DNA of 18,487 nt from an uncultured Lachnospiraceae bacterium (GCA_934418125.1 CAKRWT010000045.1:1-18487), one strand, 5' to 3'. Positions 1-8,392 are shown, counted from the stretch's first letter. Translations and numbers: made by a program. The notes: generated by a model not told the origin, from the sequence alone.

Positions 1-11
1 ACTTCGCCCTA

Positions 12-70
12 TAAAGATTATCAATTGCTCTTACGAATGCAAGCATTCGACGCTCATTTGATAATCTTTA
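12..70. repeat. Nested inverted repeat (long hairpin) downstream of walJ
   Basis: A perfect 13-nt inverted repeat, TAAAGATTATCAA at 12-24 and TTGATAATCTTTA at 58-70, encloses a second perfect palindrome, CGAATGC-AA-GCATTCG at 34-49. Transcribed from either strand it would fold into a stem with an inner hairpin. It lies just past the walJ stop codon and could end or stabilise that transcript, but there is no clear U-run after the outer stem, so a classical intrinsic terminator is not well supported. The inner small-loop palindrome resembles the short hairpins in the rRNA trailer at the other end of the window. The rest of 1-111 shows no gene. Confidence 0.6.
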
Positions 71-111
71 CATGGCTCTGAATAGTTACATTTTATCATT
101 TTAATACTTGT

Positions 112-912
112 CTATTGTACTGTAATGACATCGGAAACTTCATTTCTCTTTGCCACAGTTATTGGGAAATCATTCCCATTGTATTTGGTATCTGACATCG
201 TTACTTCCACACGGACTGCTTCATATGCAAGCTCGGGCAAATTGTTGTCCTTACTCAGATGTCCTAACACGATATTCTGCATTTTATCATGTAAAAGGCT
301 GCTTAACAGCCGGCCTGCTGCTTCATTGGATAAATGTCCCTTTTTCCCCAAAATCCTCTGTTTTAAATAATATGGATATGGTCCCACCTGCAGCATATTA
401 ACATCATGGTTTGCTTCCAGATACAACACATCCAATCCACTCAAACACTCCACAATATAATCATTGTAGCACCCCAAATCTGTTACAATCCCGACCTTTT
501 TCTTATCATGGGCTATTTTGTAGGCTACCGGGTCTGCCGCATCATGGGAAGTTCTGATAGGATACAGCGTCATATCCTTTACGATACATTTTTCATCTGG
601 CGTAATTACCTGAAAAAGTGTCTCATCGATAATCCCTACAGTAGAACTTTTCTTAATGGCTTCGATTGTTCCTTTGGTTGCGTAAATCGGTACACTATAC
701 TTTCTTGCTAACACGCCAAGACCACTGATATGGTCAGCATGTTCATGGGTAATAAAAATGCCGTCAATATCAGTCATTTTTACCCCCAGTTGCTTTAGTC
801 CTGCTTCTGTGCGCTTTCCGCTGATGCCTGCATCCATCAGCAGATGCGTGGTATCACTGCCTACATAGACACAGTTTCCACTGCTTCCACTGGCAATACT
901 GCATAATCTCAT
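112..912 (-). CDS. walJ: YycJ/WalJ-type metallo-beta-lactamase-fold hydrolase
   Basis: This 266-residue cytoplasmic protein has the N-terminal SIASGSSGNC signature typical of the YycJ/WalJ family and the metal-binding motif HEHADH at residues 56-61. Further metal-ligand-type motifs follow (LEANHD, GHLSNEAAG, LGHLSKDNN). Length is normal for the family. WalJ proteins are predicted di-metal nucleases or phosphodiesterases; in Bacillus the gene sits in the walRK operon and has been linked to coordinating replication with cell division and wall metabolism. Here walRK is not adjacent. Instead it is the last gene of a cluster with polA, coaE and a FtsA-like gene, 21 nt after the latter. The start is ATG at 912, with a weak TGGAG close to it and AGGAA further upstream. 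The family call is firm; the exact substrate is unknown. Confidence 0.9.
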   Translation of the reverse strand: MRLCSIASGSSGNCVYVGSDTTHLLMDAGISGKRTEAGLKQLGVKMTDIDGIFITHEHADHISGLGVLARKYSVPIYATKGTIEAIKKSSTVGIIDETLFQVITPDEKCIVKDMTLYPIRTSHDAADPVAYKIAHDKKKVGIVTDLGCYNDYIVECLSGLDVLYLEANHDVNMLQVGPYPYYLKQRILGKKGHLSNEAAGRLLSSLLHDKMQNIVLGHLSKDNNLPELAYEAVRVEVTMSDTKYNGNDFPITVAKRNEVSDVITVQ

Positions 913-933
913 TCTCCAGTTATCTGTTCCTTT

Positions 934-3150
934 CTATTGCTTCCAGTAGATTTCAATGATATCTCCATTGTGAATCATCTCCATATACTGTGCATCTCTT
1001 CCGTTCAGCTTTGTCACAATGCCCTTTCCTTTAGGTGTTGATAAGTCAAAATCAATATAAGAAAAGACATCCACAAAGACATACTCTGCCTTGCCGCTTA
1101 AGGTTACTCCCATGTGATTTACGGTTACGTTAATCTGAGTTGGCTCCTTTGCGGTTTCCGGCTGTTCTTCTGTTGTGCCAGATTTTTGTTTACTTCCGTC
1201 TGTAGTGGAAGCTGTTTCTCCTGCCATAGGATTTGCCTTCCGGGTATCTACATCCTCCTGAGAAGAAGACTCTCTCATCACACCTGGCATCTCCTGGAAA
1301 TCGTTATCTTCCTGAAAGTCATCTTCTGCCTGAAAATCCTCCTCTTCCGGGAAATTTCTCTCTCCCGGAAAGGTGTTTGTTCCCGCAAAAGTGTTTTCCA
1401 TAGTCCACAGCACGGAAAACTTTTCATACACCCGGGTATCCATATCCGCCTGCTTATTATTCACATATATGTTCATGCTACGGTCTACGATAACATCCAT
1501 AAACTCTGCAATCTGCCGTACCGTATAGTAATCCAGAATCTCTATCACATCGCCCTCCTGGATACTGTAGTAACCGGATTGCAGCTGACCATTTACACTG
1601 GCAAATTTCGGTAAATCCACCTGCTTTTCATTGACGATAACCCGCATGGTAGTTCCAAACTCCGGCAGCTTGTCGATGGTAAGCTCTGCTGCCTCTCCGG
1701 CAGTCGATTCTTTTACCTGAATCTGGTCATTCGCATGAATCTGAGTGTAAATGTCTCCCTCTTTGCCATTGACCGTAATCACCGCCGCCTCTCCCAGGGC
1801 TCCCCTGGTGATATGGTCTTTGCCGTTGACGATATAATTCAACTCTTTTCCGCGCTTCGGAAACAGCCCGTCATTGGCAAACTCTGCCTGCATGGCAGCA
1901 TCTACCACGGCAAGTTTATTGTTGTCATATAACTTAATACGCTGCTCATTGAAAGTAACAAAAACAAAATTGTTGCTCTTCTCATAAAAGCTTAAACAGA
2001 TACCGATAGGTGTTACCATCAGGGAATCCCTGTTGGCATCCTCCTCCAGGAACTCTATGCTCTGCATAACCTCTTCCCCACGCACGGCAACCCTCTCCTT
2101 TTGGATGCCAAGCTGCTCTGCCAGTGCCTGGGTATAACCGGTAATTTTACCACCGCCACCTACTACAAATACGGCACTGACGGACTTATCGCCATTCAAT
2201 TCCTTAATCTTATCTGCCACTTGTTTTGTCATATCGGCAATGACTTCTTCCGTAATCGCCGCCACCTCTTTTGCTGTAATAGTCTGTGGCAGTCCCATAA
2301 TATCTTTATATTCGACCTGGTCTTTTTCAGTGATACCCCGCTTGATTTTCTCCGCTGTCACAAAATCTACCAGGCAATGTTTTGCAATCACTTCTGTCAG
2401 GCTGTCTCCTGCAATTGGAATCATGCCATAAGCTACAATACTGCCATCCTTGGTAATCGAAATATCGGAAGTACCAGCCCCCACATCTACCAGGGCAATA
2501 TTCAGCATCCGGTACATTTCCGGAATGGCTACCTGGATTGCTGCAATAGGCTCCAGGGTCAGATTTACCACTTCCAAACCTGCCACACTGACAGCCTTAT
2601 ATAAGCCGTCTACAACATCTTCTGGTAAGAAGGTTGCTATAATATCTGCACTGATTTCCTTGGCACGGTGTCCCTCCAGGTTTCCAATCGGATACCCGTT
2701 CATATAATACCGGACAACCGAATACCCTACGCAGTAGAATTTCATATCCAGCTCATTGTTGTCCAAAAATTCCTTATAGGCTTTCTCCACGCCCATAGAA
2801 TCCAGCGCATAGACGTCTTCCCCGTTGATTTCCTTCTCCGCTTCCAGTTCACTGTCCACGTGGGTTGTCACCGTCCTGAGCACACGGCCTGCTGCCGCGA
2901 TGCAGACATCCTTCAGATTCCGTCCGATTCGTCCTTCCAGCTCTGCTTTTACTTCGCCGATCGTTTCCCCTACCCGGTAAATGTCATGAATCTGTCCGTC
3001 CAGCATGGCACGGGTCTTATGTTCTCTCACACTCTGCGTTACCACATAAAATTTATCACCTGCCTGATAACCAACGGTTCCTACAATACTTCTTGTCCCA
3101 ATGTCTAATCCAAAGACTAACTGTCCAGGCAATTTTTTTCCCTCTATCAC
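934..3150 (-). CDS. FtsA/PilM-type actin-like ATPase with long C-terminal extension
   Basis: The 738-residue protein starts with an actin-like ATPase core of about 1-385: phosphate-1 loop FGLDIGTRSIVG (13-24), phosphate-2 loop VDVGAGTSDIS (221-231) and the adenosine motif VVGGGGKITG (329-338). This matches the FtsA/MreB/Hsp70 superfamily, closest to FtsA. Ordinary FtsA is about 400-430 residues. Here ~350 more follow, with repeated units that begin with a VxVNxK-type strand and end in IxxGDxIEI (ends near 479, 539 and 735), plus an acidic F-rich linker (~586-670) with repeated DFQE units. No C-terminal FtsA membrane-targeting helix is obvious; the protein ends at the last repeat. The start is GTG at 3150, which overlaps the coaE stop (GTGA) behind a GGGGG-type ribosome site, so the two are translationally coupled. 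It may tether or scaffold a division or envelope complex; it is not necessarily the canonical FtsA partner of FtsZ. Confidence 0.8.
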   Translation of the reverse strand: MIEGKKLPGQLVFGLDIGTRSIVGTVGYQAGDKFYVVTQSVREHKTRAMLDGQIHDIYRVGETIGEVKAELEGRIGRNLKDVCIAAAGRVLRTVTTHVDSELEAEKEINGEDVYALDSMGVEKAYKEFLDNNELDMKFYCVGYSVVRYYMNGYPIGNLEGHRAKEISADIIATFLPEDVVDGLYKAVSVAGLEVVNLTLEPIAAIQVAIPEMYRMLNIALVDVGAGTSDISITKDGSIVAYGMIPIAGDSLTEVIAKHCLVDFVTAEKIKRGITEKDQVEYKDIMGLPQTITAKEVAAITEEVIADMTKQVADKIKELNGDKSVSAVFVVGGGGKITGYTQALAEQLGIQKERVAVRGEEVMQSIEFLEEDANRDSLMVTPIGICLSFYEKSNNFVFVTFNEQRIKLYDNNKLAVVDAAMQAEFANDGLFPKRGKELNYIVNGKDHITRGALGEAAVITVNGKEGDIYTQIHANDQIQVKESTAGEAAELTIDKLPEFGTTMRVIVNEKQVDLPKFASVNGQLQSGYYSIQEGDVIEILDYYTVRQIAEFMDVIVDRSMNIYVNNKQADMDTRVYEKFSVLWTMENTFAGTNTFPGERNFPEEEDFQAEDDFQEDNDFQEMPGVMRESSSQEDVDTRKANPMAGETASTTDGSKQKSGTTEEQPETAKEPTQINVTVNHMGVTLSGKAEYVFVDVFSYIDFDLSTPKGKGIVTKLNGRDAQYMEMIHNGDIIEIYWKQ

Positions 3151-3743
3151 AGCAGTTCCCCCAATTCCTTATCAATTTGTCGGTATACGTCTTCCAACGT
3201 GCCGCTGTTCTCTAATACCACCTGACAGTGCTCGTAAAAAGTTTCTTCCGGCAACTGTCCGCTTATAATACTGTCTATTTTTTCATCCGAGTATCCTCTG
3301 GAACTCTTCAGTCTGCTTCTTCGGACTTCCACATCCGTATGGATGTACCACAGTTCGTCTACGATACTCTCATATCCATCTTCAATTAAAAGTGCCGCCT
3401 CCAAAAAAAGGACATCAATCTCTCCCTTTGCCCTTTCTTTGGCAATGGCATCTTTTATATATTCTTTGACCGCCGGATGGACGATTGCATTTACCTGCTG
3501 CAGTAATTCCTTTTGCCGGAATATCTTTGCCGCCATCCTGCTCTTCTCAATCTGTCCGTCTGCCCCCAGAATCTCCGTTCCCAGAAGTCCTACCAGCTTA
3601 TCGTAACACACCTGCCCCGGTTTCTCCAACTGATGAGCTACCAGGTCTGCCATAATAATACGGCAACGACAGTGCTCCTTTAAATATTTCAGGATTTCCG
3701 ACTTGCCGGCTCCAACGCCTCCGGTAATACCGATTACTTTCAT
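3147..3743 (-). CDS. coaE: Dephospho-CoA kinase
   Basis: CoaE catalyses the last step of CoA synthesis, phosphorylating the ribose 3'-OH of dephospho-CoA with ATP. The P-loop GGVGAGKS is at residues 8-15 from the chosen start. Other family features are MADLVAHQL, the VHPAVKEYI segment and FLEAALLIEDG. The start is taken at ATG 3743 because AAGGA at 3753-3757 lies 9 nt upstream of it, and the protein then begins MKVIGITGG as is usual for CoaE. An in-frame ATG at 3752 would abut that ribosome site. The result is 198 residues, normal for the family. The gene lies 48 nt downstream of polA, a common neighbour in Firmicutes, and its stop overlaps the FtsA-like start. Confidence 0.95.
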   Translation of the reverse strand: MKVIGITGGVGAGKSEILKYLKEHCRCRIIMADLVAHQLEKPGQVCYDKLVGLLGTEILGADGQIEKSRMAAKIFRQKELLQQVNAIVHPAVKEYIKDAIAKERAKGEIDVLFLEAALLIEDGYESIVDELWYIHTDVEVRRSRLKSSRGYSDEKIDSIISGQLPEETFYEHCQVVLENSGTLEDVYRQIDKELGELL

Positions 3744-3791
3744 GTCTGTCATTCCTTCATCTGCCTTCAGGCTTTTTCTCTTCTGTTACTT

Positions 3792-6521
3792 CTATTTGGC
3801 TTCATACCAGTTACTGCCGGTGTGTAAGTCAATCTCCAGTGTCACGGATAAATCTGCAGCCTGCTTCATCTCCTCTGATAAAATTGTTCTTACCTGTTGC
3901 TCTTCCCTGGACAGTGTCTCTATCAGAAGCTCATCATGCACTTGCAAAATCAGTCTGGATTGCAGCTTTTCACGCTTCATCCGTTCCCATACATGAATCA
4001 TGGCAATTTTCATAATGTCTGCCGCCGTTCCCTGTATCGGGGAATTCATGGCAACCCGTTCTCCAAAAGAACGCTGCATAAAATTACTGGACGAAAGCTC
4101 CGGTATGGGTCTTCTCCTTCCATATAAAGTGACCGCATAGCCTTTTTCCTTTGCCTGCTCCACCATGGTATCCAGGAAATTCTTAACCTGCGGATAGGTT
4201 TCAAAATACTGCTCAATATAAGCTGCTGCCTCTTTCTTGGAAATACTCAAATCCTGGCTTAAACCAAAAGAACTGATACCATAAACGATTCCGAAGTTTA
4301 CCGCCTTGGCATTTCTTCTCTGTAAATCTGTTACCTCTTCAAAAGGGGTATGAAATACCTTGGAAGCGGTAATCCGGTGAATGTCCTCATCCATCTGGTA
4401 GGCTTCAATCAACTGCTTGTCATCCGACATGTGTGCCAGAATCCGAAGCTCTATCTGGGAATAATCGGCATCCATAAAAAGATAACCATCCTGTGGCACA
4501 AAAACTTTACGGATTCTTCTTCCCAGTTCCATACGCATGGGAATATTCTGCAAATTCGGCTCCGTGGAACTAATACGTCCTGTCGCCGTAATGGTCTGGT
4601 TAAAAGTAGAATGAATCCTATTGTTCTCATCGATATATGCTGCCAGCCCATCTGCATAAGTAGACTTTAACTTCGTAAGTCCCCGATATTCCAGGATATC
4701 CGATACCACCGGGTATTCCGGTGCCAGCTTCTCTAATACCTCCGCTGCCGTAGAATAACCGGTTTTCGTTTTCTTACCACCCGGAATCCCTATCTTCTCA
4801 AACAAAATTACACCCAGCTGCTTGGGGGAATTGATGTTAAATTCACATCCCGCCTGTTCATAGATGGACTGCTCTAACTCTCCGATACGCCCCACCAGGG
4901 CTTCCCCATAAGTCTTCAGTTCATCTGGCTTTACCTGAATCCCGCTGACTTCCATTTCATAGAGCACACGGGTCAGGGGCATTTCAATCTGCTTCATCAG
5001 GGTATCCATTCCCTGCTCTTTTAACTTCTCCCGTAAGAGTGGGGCTGCCATCCGGCACACATACGCCTGAAAGCAGGCATATTCCATAAACTCTCCCGGC
5101 TGCTTTTCATAAGTATCTGCATAAGAAGCCTTTCCACAGACCTGGGTTCTGTCTGGAATCGTAATCCCCAGATACTCATTGGCAATATCCTCTATCTCGT
5201 AGTCATTTTTCAGTGGGTTTATCAGATAAGCAGCTATCAGAATATCAAAATACCGCTCTGTTTCATAGGGACGAAGTGGCTCCCATTCGCCCTCCTTCGT
5301 CTGCCACATACACCCCTCGGTGCTGTCTTCTATCTTATCATAACAGTTCTTGCTGTTAAATAAAGCAAACCGGCAGTTCTCCTTCCTGTTCTGATTGATG
5401 ACCTTTCCCGTCAGGTACGATGCCGTAACCAGCCCCTGTACCGGTATAAAATACACTTCTTCCTCGCTCAGTGCCAGTGCCATGCCCATACAGTCCCCTG
5501 CCTTCTTTGTATCTGCAAAAAAGGCAAGTCCCACCTCCGGTACTTCTTCTGCCTTGGCACTTTCCTTCTGCCATTGCGCAAAAATTGCTTCTACCTCGCC
5601 AAGGTCTGTTACTTCTTTGAAATACCCGGTCTGGGTGTTGGCTATCGTCACATTTTTTTCAAAACGGGAGAGTATATTCTTAAACTCCAGTTGTTTACAT
5701 AATATATACGCCTCTTCGGTATAGAAATTACCGACTCTGGCTTCCTCAAAAGAATACGCAAGCTCAGCATTCACATTGATAGTTGCCAACACCTTGCTTA
5801 AATCAGCCAAATCCCGGTTGGCTATGAGAGATTCCCTTACTGCCTTCTTCGTGATTTCTTCCACATGTTCATATATCTGTTCCAAAGAGCCAAATTGTAA
5901 CATCAGCTCCGTTGCGGTCTTCTCCCCCACCTTGGGTACACCGGGAATATTATCCGCCGTATCCCCCATCAGTGCCTTCAAATCAATAAACTGAATCGGA
6001 TTTACCTGGTAGTGGGCTTCCACATCTTTTGCATAATAATCCTCTATCTCGGTTTTTCCACCCTTGGTCTTAGGAATCCTGATTTTAATGTGCTCTGTCG
6101 CCACCTGCAACAAATCTCTGTCACCGGAGACAAGGGATACTTCCATGCCTTCCCGCTCGCCCCTCTTGGCAATCGTTCCCAGGATATCATCCGCTTCCAA
6201 CCCAGCCTGTTCCATAATGCAGATTCCCATTGCCTGTAACATCTGCTTCATAACCGGCACCTGCTCCCGCAGCTCCGATGGCATCGGCTTTCTGGTTCCC
6301 TTATATTCCTTATAGATTTCATGACGGAAAGTAGGGGCATGTAAATCAAAGGCAACCGTCAGATAATCCGGCTTCTCCTCCTCCAGTATCTTAAACATGA
6401 TATTCAAAAATCCATAAACCGCATTGGTATGCAGTCCCTGACTGTTGGTTAAGTCTGGTACCCCATAAAATGCCCTGTTTAAAATACTGTGTCCATCTAT
6501 CAATACAAGTTTCTGACTCAT
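3792..6521 (-). CDS. polA: DNA polymerase I
   Basis: This 909-residue repair and Okazaki-fragment-processing polymerase has the full three-part layout. Residues ~1-290 are the 5'-3' flap exonuclease, with acidic metal-site motifs LEADDILG, SGDRDLL and GDTADNIPG followed by the helix-hairpin-helix GVPKVGEKTA. The middle region is a 3'-5' exonuclease-like fold; where active enzymes carry DxE, this one reads FFADTKKAGD, so proofreading is probably lost, as in Bacillus-type Pol I. The polymerase part has motif A DADYSQIELR (684-693), motif B RRNAKAVNFGIVYG (735-748) and motif C LQVHDELL (859-866, with H862, D863 and E864). The start is ATG 6521 behind an AAAGG element. It lies 27 nt downstream of the zf-HC2 gene, so the two are probably cotranscribed. 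Confidence 0.97.
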   Translation of the reverse strand: MSQKLVLIDGHSILNRAFYGVPDLTNSQGLHTNAVYGFLNIMFKILEEEKPDYLTVAFDLHAPTFRHEIYKEYKGTRKPMPSELREQVPVMKQMLQAMGICIMEQAGLEADDILGTIAKRGEREGMEVSLVSGDRDLLQVATEHIKIRIPKTKGGKTEIEDYYAKDVEAHYQVNPIQFIDLKALMGDTADNIPGVPKVGEKTATELMLQFGSLEQIYEHVEEITKKAVRESLIANRDLADLSKVLATINVNAELAYSFEEARVGNFYTEEAYILCKQLEFKNILSRFEKNVTIANTQTGYFKEVTDLGEVEAIFAQWQKESAKAEEVPEVGLAFFADTKKAGDCMGMALALSEEEVYFIPVQGLVTASYLTGKVINQNRKENCRFALFNSKNCYDKIEDSTEGCMWQTKEGEWEPLRPYETERYFDILIAAYLINPLKNDYEIEDIANEYLGITIPDRTQVCGKASYADTYEKQPGEFMEYACFQAYVCRMAAPLLREKLKEQGMDTLMKQIEMPLTRVLYEMEVSGIQVKPDELKTYGEALVGRIGELEQSIYEQAGCEFNINSPKQLGVILFEKIGIPGGKKTKTGYSTAAEVLEKLAPEYPVVSDILEYRGLTKLKSTYADGLAAYIDENNRIHSTFNQTITATGRISSTEPNLQNIPMRMELGRRIRKVFVPQDGYLFMDADYSQIELRILAHMSDDKQLIEAYQMDEDIHRITASKVFHTPFEEVTDLQRRNAKAVNFGIVYGISSFGLSQDLSISKKEAAAYIEQYFETYPQVKNFLDTMVEQAKEKGYAVTLYGRRRPIPELSSSNFMQRSFGERVAMNSPIQGTAADIMKIAMIHVWERMKREKLQSRLILQVHDELLIETLSREEQQVRTILSEEMKQAADLSVTLEIDLHTGSNWYEAK

Positions 6522-6548
6522 TTACGATAATACCTTTCCCGTCTCCCC

Positions 6549-6872
6549 TTACAGGCGGAGAACAATACATAGTGAAATAATAATGGCTGCTGCCACCGCT
6601 GCCTCCAGGCACACTAACGTATATTGCAGATTGCGGTAAATCCGGATACGGTGTGCCGCCGCGTTCATTCTGGCACCAAGCGCACTCTGCAAATTAAAAC
6701 TCTTGCCCTCTTCCAACCGTTCCATACCCTCTGTTACCAGGAACTGAATGGTCAGCTCTTCCTTACATTCCGGGCAGTTTTCAATATGTTCAACAAACTC
6801 TTCCAGTGTTTTGCCTTCCAGCTCATCCTGCAGAAAAGAAGGGATTTTTTTCTCTGCCTCTTTACAATCCAT
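6549..6872 (-). CDS. Small zf-HC2 anti-sigma-like membrane protein
   Basis: This 107-residue protein has an N-terminal zinc-finger pattern C3...H29-x3-C33-x2-C36 (HIENCPEC), characteristic of zf-HC2 anti-sigma factor (ZAS) domains. One hydrophobic segment at about 83-105, rich in A, I and L, spans the membrane, leaving the zinc domain in the cytoplasm. No ECF sigma gene is adjacent, so the usual regulator/sigma pair is broken here; it may act on a sigma factor encoded elsewhere or have another redox- or zinc-sensing job. Start ATG 6872 has GGTG just upstream. It is the first gene of the polA cluster and has its own promoter candidate. The domain call is good; the function is inferred. Confidence 0.75.
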   Translation of the reverse strand: MDCKEAEKKIPSFLQDELEGKTLEEFVEHIENCPECKEELTIQFLVTEGMERLEEGKSFNLQSALGARMNAAAHRIRIYRNLQYTLVCLEAAVAAAIIISLCIVLRL

Positions 6873-6920
6873 ACAATCACCATGTTCTTTCCCTGTATGT
6901 GTCTAGCCCATATAGAGTTT

Positions 6921-6949
6921 ATTATATACCATAATGCTCCCTTTTGAAA
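6921..6949 (-). promoter_or_regulatory. Candidate sigma-A promoter for the zf-HC2-polA cluster
   Basis: On the minus strand, -10 TATAAT occupies 6926-6921 and TTTCAA (3 of 6 matches to -35) lies at 6949-6944, 17 nt apart. It is about 50 nt upstream of the zf-HC2 start and downstream of the lysozyme terminator. The -10 is perfect but the -35 is weak. Confidence 0.5.
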
Positions 6950-7000
6950 AGTCTATGGCATGTTAAATTCTTCCTATTTTGTATTTGGTCCCATACAGAA

Positions 7001-7041
7001 AGAAACCTCAGGTTTCCTTTTGCAGGGTTCCTGAGGTTTCT
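7001..7041 (-). terminator. Intrinsic terminator after the lysozyme gene
   Basis: A perfect 12-bp stem, AGAAACCTCAGG (7001-7012) with CCTGAGGTTTCT (7030-7041), has a 17-nt loop and lies 4 nt past the lysozyme stop codon. The minus-strand tail is TTCTG, a short and imperfect U-run, so termination may be partial. It separates the lysozyme gene from the zf-HC2-polA cluster. Confidence 0.7.
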
Positions 7042-7045
7042 CTTC

Positions 7046-8128
7046 TTATATTGCTGTGGCAATTCCCTTTTTATTCACTTCATAATTAACGCCATCAACC
7101 GTTACCGTTACATTTTTCTGCAAGGCACCCGTTTCATCATAATAATAAATATTGCCATCTGGTCTTGTTACAAGTCCAGTCTGCATCACTGCATTTTCAT
7201 CAAACCAGTATTCCACACCCTGAATCGTTACGTCCTCCCGCAGGGCATGTCCATCTTTCGTCGCCAGGAAATATCTTCCTGTTTCATCATCGAACCAACA
7301 GCCCTTCTGCACATAACCATTCTCATCTACATGGTACTTTCTGTCATCCTGACTTACCCAGGTAGAACGCTGCATCCGATAGTTATTATAGAATACCTGC
7401 TGTTCTCCCCTCTTTACAAAGCCATTGGCTACAATGATGGAAGAATAATCCTTAAACTGATAATTCAAATCCACTCTCGTCGGGATTCCTGCGATACTTC
7501 CGTGGGAAGTATTCTGCCAGAAAGCTGCGCCCTCATATTCCAGCGCATCGGCATACTGGGCTACCCATTTATCGTATCCGATATTTCCTATCTTGTTCTG
7601 GAACATATTCTTATTGGAATACACCACTGGGTAATAACCCGCTGCATCTATAATACTGCAAAACGCATTGATAATCTCCTGTAACTGTGCCTGGGACATA
7701 TTCTTATGACAGGAATCCTCGATGTCGAATACAACCGGATAGCTTACCATATAATTGCCAATCCATTGCAACAGTAAATTTGCCTCATTTCGTGCCTCAT
7801 CTGCATTGGTTGCATAGGAATACAGATATACCCCCGTTCTCAGTCCTGCTGCATTTGCTCCCTGCATATTAGCATCAAAATAAGGGTCTACTCCCGAATT
7901 GGTACTGCCCGCCTTTACAAAAGCAAAGGATACCCCGGAGGAAGGAACCTGCCCCCAGTCAATCGCCAGATTATGTTTGGAAACATCTATTCCCCTTGCG
8001 ATTGCACTGCCTGCTCCCACTGCCTGTGCCTGCTGTACCGGTATCATGGCAAGAACCCCTGCCATCACCAAAGTCATAATCTTCGTAGCAATTTTGTGGC
8101 TCTTTGCGTTTCTGTCTCTTCGTATCAT
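7046..8128 (-). CDS. Secreted GH25 lysozyme with C-terminal cell-wall-binding repeats
   Basis: This 360-residue muramidase is predicted to cut the MurNAc-GlcNAc beta-1,4 bond of peptidoglycan. Residues 1-36 form a signal peptide (basic start, hydrophobic core ~17-30, cleavage after AQA). The GH25 domain runs ~43-240: ARGIDVSKHN with D48, the catalytic strand VVFDIEDS with D135, E137 and D138, then VVYSNKNMF, WVAQYAD, FWQNTSHG and RVDLNYQF. Residues ~265-355 hold YWFDENG/YYYDETG-type repeats like choline- or glucan-binding modules, which anchor such enzymes to the wall. Start ATG 8128 follows AAAGGGG. The gene is monocistronic, with its own terminator and a WalR-like box upstream, consistent with an autolysin controlled by cell-wall signalling. 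Confidence 0.92.
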   Translation of the reverse strand: MIRRDRNAKSHKIATKIMTLVMAGVLAMIPVQQAQAVGAGSAIARGIDVSKHNLAIDWGQVPSSGVSFAFVKAGSTNSGVDPYFDANMQGANAAGLRTGVYLYSYATNADEARNEANLLLQWIGNYMVSYPVVFDIEDSCHKNMSQAQLQEIINAFCSIIDAAGYYPVVYSNKNMFQNKIGNIGYDKWVAQYADALEYEGAAFWQNTSHGSIAGIPTRVDLNYQFKDYSSIIVANGFVKRGEQQVFYNNYRMQRSTWVSQDDRKYHVDENGYVQKGCWFDDETGRYFLATKDGHALREDVTIQGVEYWFDENAVMQTGLVTRPDGNIYYYDETGALQKNVTVTVDGVNYEVNKKGIATAI

Positions 8129-8167
8129 CCGTATTTTCCCCTTTATCTATAGTTTTTCTTTTGATAT

Positions 8168-8184
8168 ATTACATTTTCATTACA
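8168..8184 (-). promoter_or_regulatory. WalR (YycF) box-like direct repeat upstream of the lysozyme
   Basis: The minus strand reads TGTAAT-GAAAA-TGTAAT, an exact direct repeat with 5-nt spacing that fits the published WalR consensus TGTWAH-N5-TGTWAH in every position. It lies about 40 nt upstream of the lysozyme ATG. A perfect small palindrome, TGTTAC-AAAAA-GTAACA, sits beside it at 8188-8204, and a near-match in the other orientation lies at 8198-8214. WalR controls autolysins and lysozymes in Firmicutes, so the target fits. Whether it would activate or repress depends on the unresolved start of transcription. Confidence 0.6.
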
Positions 8185-8208
8185 TCTTGTTACTTTTTGT
8201 AACATTCT

Positions 8209-8236
8209 TGTATAAAGATACCATATCTGGATACAA
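8209..8236 (-). promoter_or_regulatory. Candidate promoter of the lysozyme gene
   Basis: On the minus strand, -35 TTGTAT (8236-8231) and -10 TATACA (8214-8209) are 16 nt apart, about 80 nt upstream of the ATG. If used, the WalR-like box would lie just downstream of the transcription start. An alternative, GTAACA with TAATAT at 8171-8166, would place the box within the spacer. The choice is uncertain. Confidence 0.35.
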
Positions 8237-8343
8237 ATGTACATAGTATGTTGCAACTTCTTTTCTGGTAAGAAATGGAAATTATACAAAAAACAGGCAG
8301 ATTTATTATGAAAAACTCTATAAAACGTTTTGGCAAAAATTAC

Positions 8344-8372
8344 TTGCAAAGCCCTAAGTTCTATGTTAAGAT
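8344..8372 (+). promoter_or_regulatory. Promoter of the tRNA-Leu gene
   Basis: TTGCAA (8344-8349) and TAAGAT (8367-8372) are separated by 17 nt, with a TGn extended -10 at 8364-8366. The predicted start falls about 14 nt before the mature tRNA 5' end, which is the usual arrangement. Confidence 0.55.
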
Positions 8373-8392
8373 AACTCATGGTTGCGAAATAA

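Noticed and set aside
3792..6521. Loss of 3'-5' exonuclease DxE motif in Pol I as a novelty
   Set aside because: Inactive proofreading domains are common in Bacillus-type DNA polymerase I, so this is expected.
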